From the NCBI GenBank assembly GCA_902761585.1, contig CACWKX010000004.1:46532-110531 (forward strand): a stretch of 64,000 bases of DNA, given 5' to 3'. The notes beneath the pieces were generated by a model. The model made no database searches. It was given only the letters and a program-made list of their open reading frames with translations, and had not been told where the DNA came from. The translations under genes were made by a program, and so were the position numbers. The DNA comes from an uncultured Lachnospiraceae bacterium. GTDB lineage: Bacteria; Bacillota; Clostridia; Lachnospirales; Lachnospiraceae. Shown here one piece after another: positions 63,221-64,000 of this stretch (its first letter is position 1; every line of letters starts with the position of its first letter).

Positions 63221-64000
63221 ATGTTTGAAAAGAGAAAAAGATGGACCGGATGGACACTGGCGCTGGCGATGATGCTCAGCCTGGCACCACAGGGAACAAT
63301 GGCAGCGGAAAGCTCTTCTGTTCCCGGTGAGACGGTGGGAACCCGCGTGGAGGCTGGATCATCCTCAGGTCAGGAAGGTGGCACAGGAAGCAGCGGAGAA
63401 GAAACTGTGCAGCCGGGAGCTGATCCATCGACGAATGGTGCAGGCGAAAACACACAGTCAGGAGCTGATGCGTCGACGAACAGCACAGATGAAACTGTAC
63501 AGGCAGGAACGGATGCGTCAGAGGACAGCACGAAGGAAAACGTCCAGCCAGGAACAGATGCGTCTGGGAACGTAGGAAAGAACACTGAGTCCTTGACAGA
63601 ATCAGGGACGGATGAATCGTCTTCCGAGGCAGATGACAGTACTTCTTCTTCAGAGAGCAGCTTTCCGGCTGTGGCGCTGGAAACAGTGGCAGATGACGGA
63701 ACCTCCATCAAGATTGACGCGCCGGAAGGAGCATTTCCGGAAGGAATCCACGTTACCGTGAAGGCAGTTGAACCGGATCAAATCCTGGATGCGCTCCGGA
63801 CGGCGGCGGACGATCCTGAACTGGCCGCAGAAGATGTTGCCGCCTATGATTTCGACTTCTGGCTTGACGATGGAACACATCAGCTCGAGCCGAAGAAGGA
63901 GATCGCGGTTCAGATCGGACTTCCGAAGCTTGAATCTGGGGACACAGTCAGTGCCTGGCATCTGGACAGCGAGTCGGATGAAACCGCAGAAAGTGAGACA
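63221..64000 (+). CDS. Secreted surface protein, 5' part
   Basis: Open to the right edge: 260 codons without a stop. Start ATG 63221, six bases after GAGGGG. Signal peptide to about 29 (TGWTLALAMMLSLAPQGTMAA). Residues 61-120 are four exact-length 15-residue repeats (ETVQPGADPSTNGAG, ENTQSGADASTNSTD and two more). After a Ser/Glu linker, residues about 160-250 resemble the beta-sandwich repeats common in gut Firmicutes surface proteins (DGTSIKIDAPEGAFPEG, YDFDFWLDDGTHQLEPKKEI). The anchor, if any, lies beyond the window. It has no evident sequence link to the preceding surface protein apart from style. Confidence 0.8.
   Translation, partial: MFEKRKRWTGWTLALAMMLSLAPQGTMAAESSSVPGETVGTRVEAGSSSGQEGGTGSSGEETVQPGADPSTNGAGENTQSGADASTNSTDETVQAGTDASEDSTKENVQPGTDASGNVGKNTESLTESGTDESSSEADDSTSSSESSFPAVALETVADDGTSIKIDAPEGAFPEGIHVTVKAVEPDQILDALRTAADDPELAAEDVAAYDFDFWLDDGTHQLEPKKEIAVQIGLPKLESGDTVSAWHLDSESDETAESET
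63401..63580 (+). repeat. In-frame 45-bp coding repeat
   Basis: Four tandem 45-base units encode the 15-residue repeats of the last surface protein. Confidence 0.8.

Overview
The window looks like a chromosome segment from an anaerobic, gut-type Clostridia, most likely a fairly GC-rich relative of Lachnospiraceae. The reasons are the gene families present (type 2 LeuA, SleB-type cell wall hydrolase, DUF1015 protein next to serC, a giant dehydratase-activase fusion, a pheST T-box, and the ssnA-ygfK-xdh-ygeX-ygeY-ygeW-arcC set), the strong AGGAGG ribosome binding sites and the Gram-positive surface proteins. The species cannot be named from sequence alone.

Layout. 1-5.6 kb: end of a histidine operon (hisG 3' end, hisD, hisB, a three-domain hisIE) running into leuA and a terminator. 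5.66-6.18 kb: a tandem array of a 179-bp element with no coding role, then a promoter and a SleB-like hydrolase. 7.4-12.8 kb: thrC, a small membrane protein, a ComB-family protein and a SUV3-like helicase. 13.0-17.4 kb (minus): a 1443-residue dehydratase activase fusion. 17.5-24.2 kb: a surface protein, exonuclease III, tgt, yajC and a cation/proton antiporter. 24.4-32.8 kb: a first diaminopropionate ammonia-lyase (minus), a fold-type II PLP enzyme, serC, a DUF1015 protein and a P-type ATPase. 33.0-39.5 kb: an Lrp-type regulator divergent from leuB-ilvD-ilvB, then serA. 39.7-42.7 kb: a GlgB-like protein that lacks its catalytic nucleophile, translationally coupled to luxS.

42.9-56.5 kb is the metabolic centrepiece. 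A YheO-type regulator diverges from ssnA, ygfK, a fused xanthine dehydrogenase, ygeX, ygeY, ygeW and carbamate kinase. This set matches the gene cluster reported in gut bacteria for anaerobic uric acid/purine breakdown, but no hyuA (hydantoinase) is present in the window. The end chemistry can be read from the families: a ureido intermediate is trimmed, carbamoyl groups pass to carbamoyl phosphate, carbamate kinase makes ATP, and diaminopropionate is deaminated to pyruvate.

56.5-60.8 kb: pheST behind a complete T-box riboswitch. A second, inverted copy of the 179-bp element family lies between the T-box terminator and the pheS ribosome binding site. 61.0-64.0 kb: two secreted, repeat-rich surface proteins; the second runs off the window and has a structured 5' leader.

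The least explained items are the dispersed 170-180 bp element with terminal inverted repeats (5999-6176 and 56861-57029), the GlgB-like pseudoenzyme fused to a Lys/Glu/Ala tail, the long insertion in the xanthine dehydrogenase, and the purine-rich minisatellites that follow several genes.
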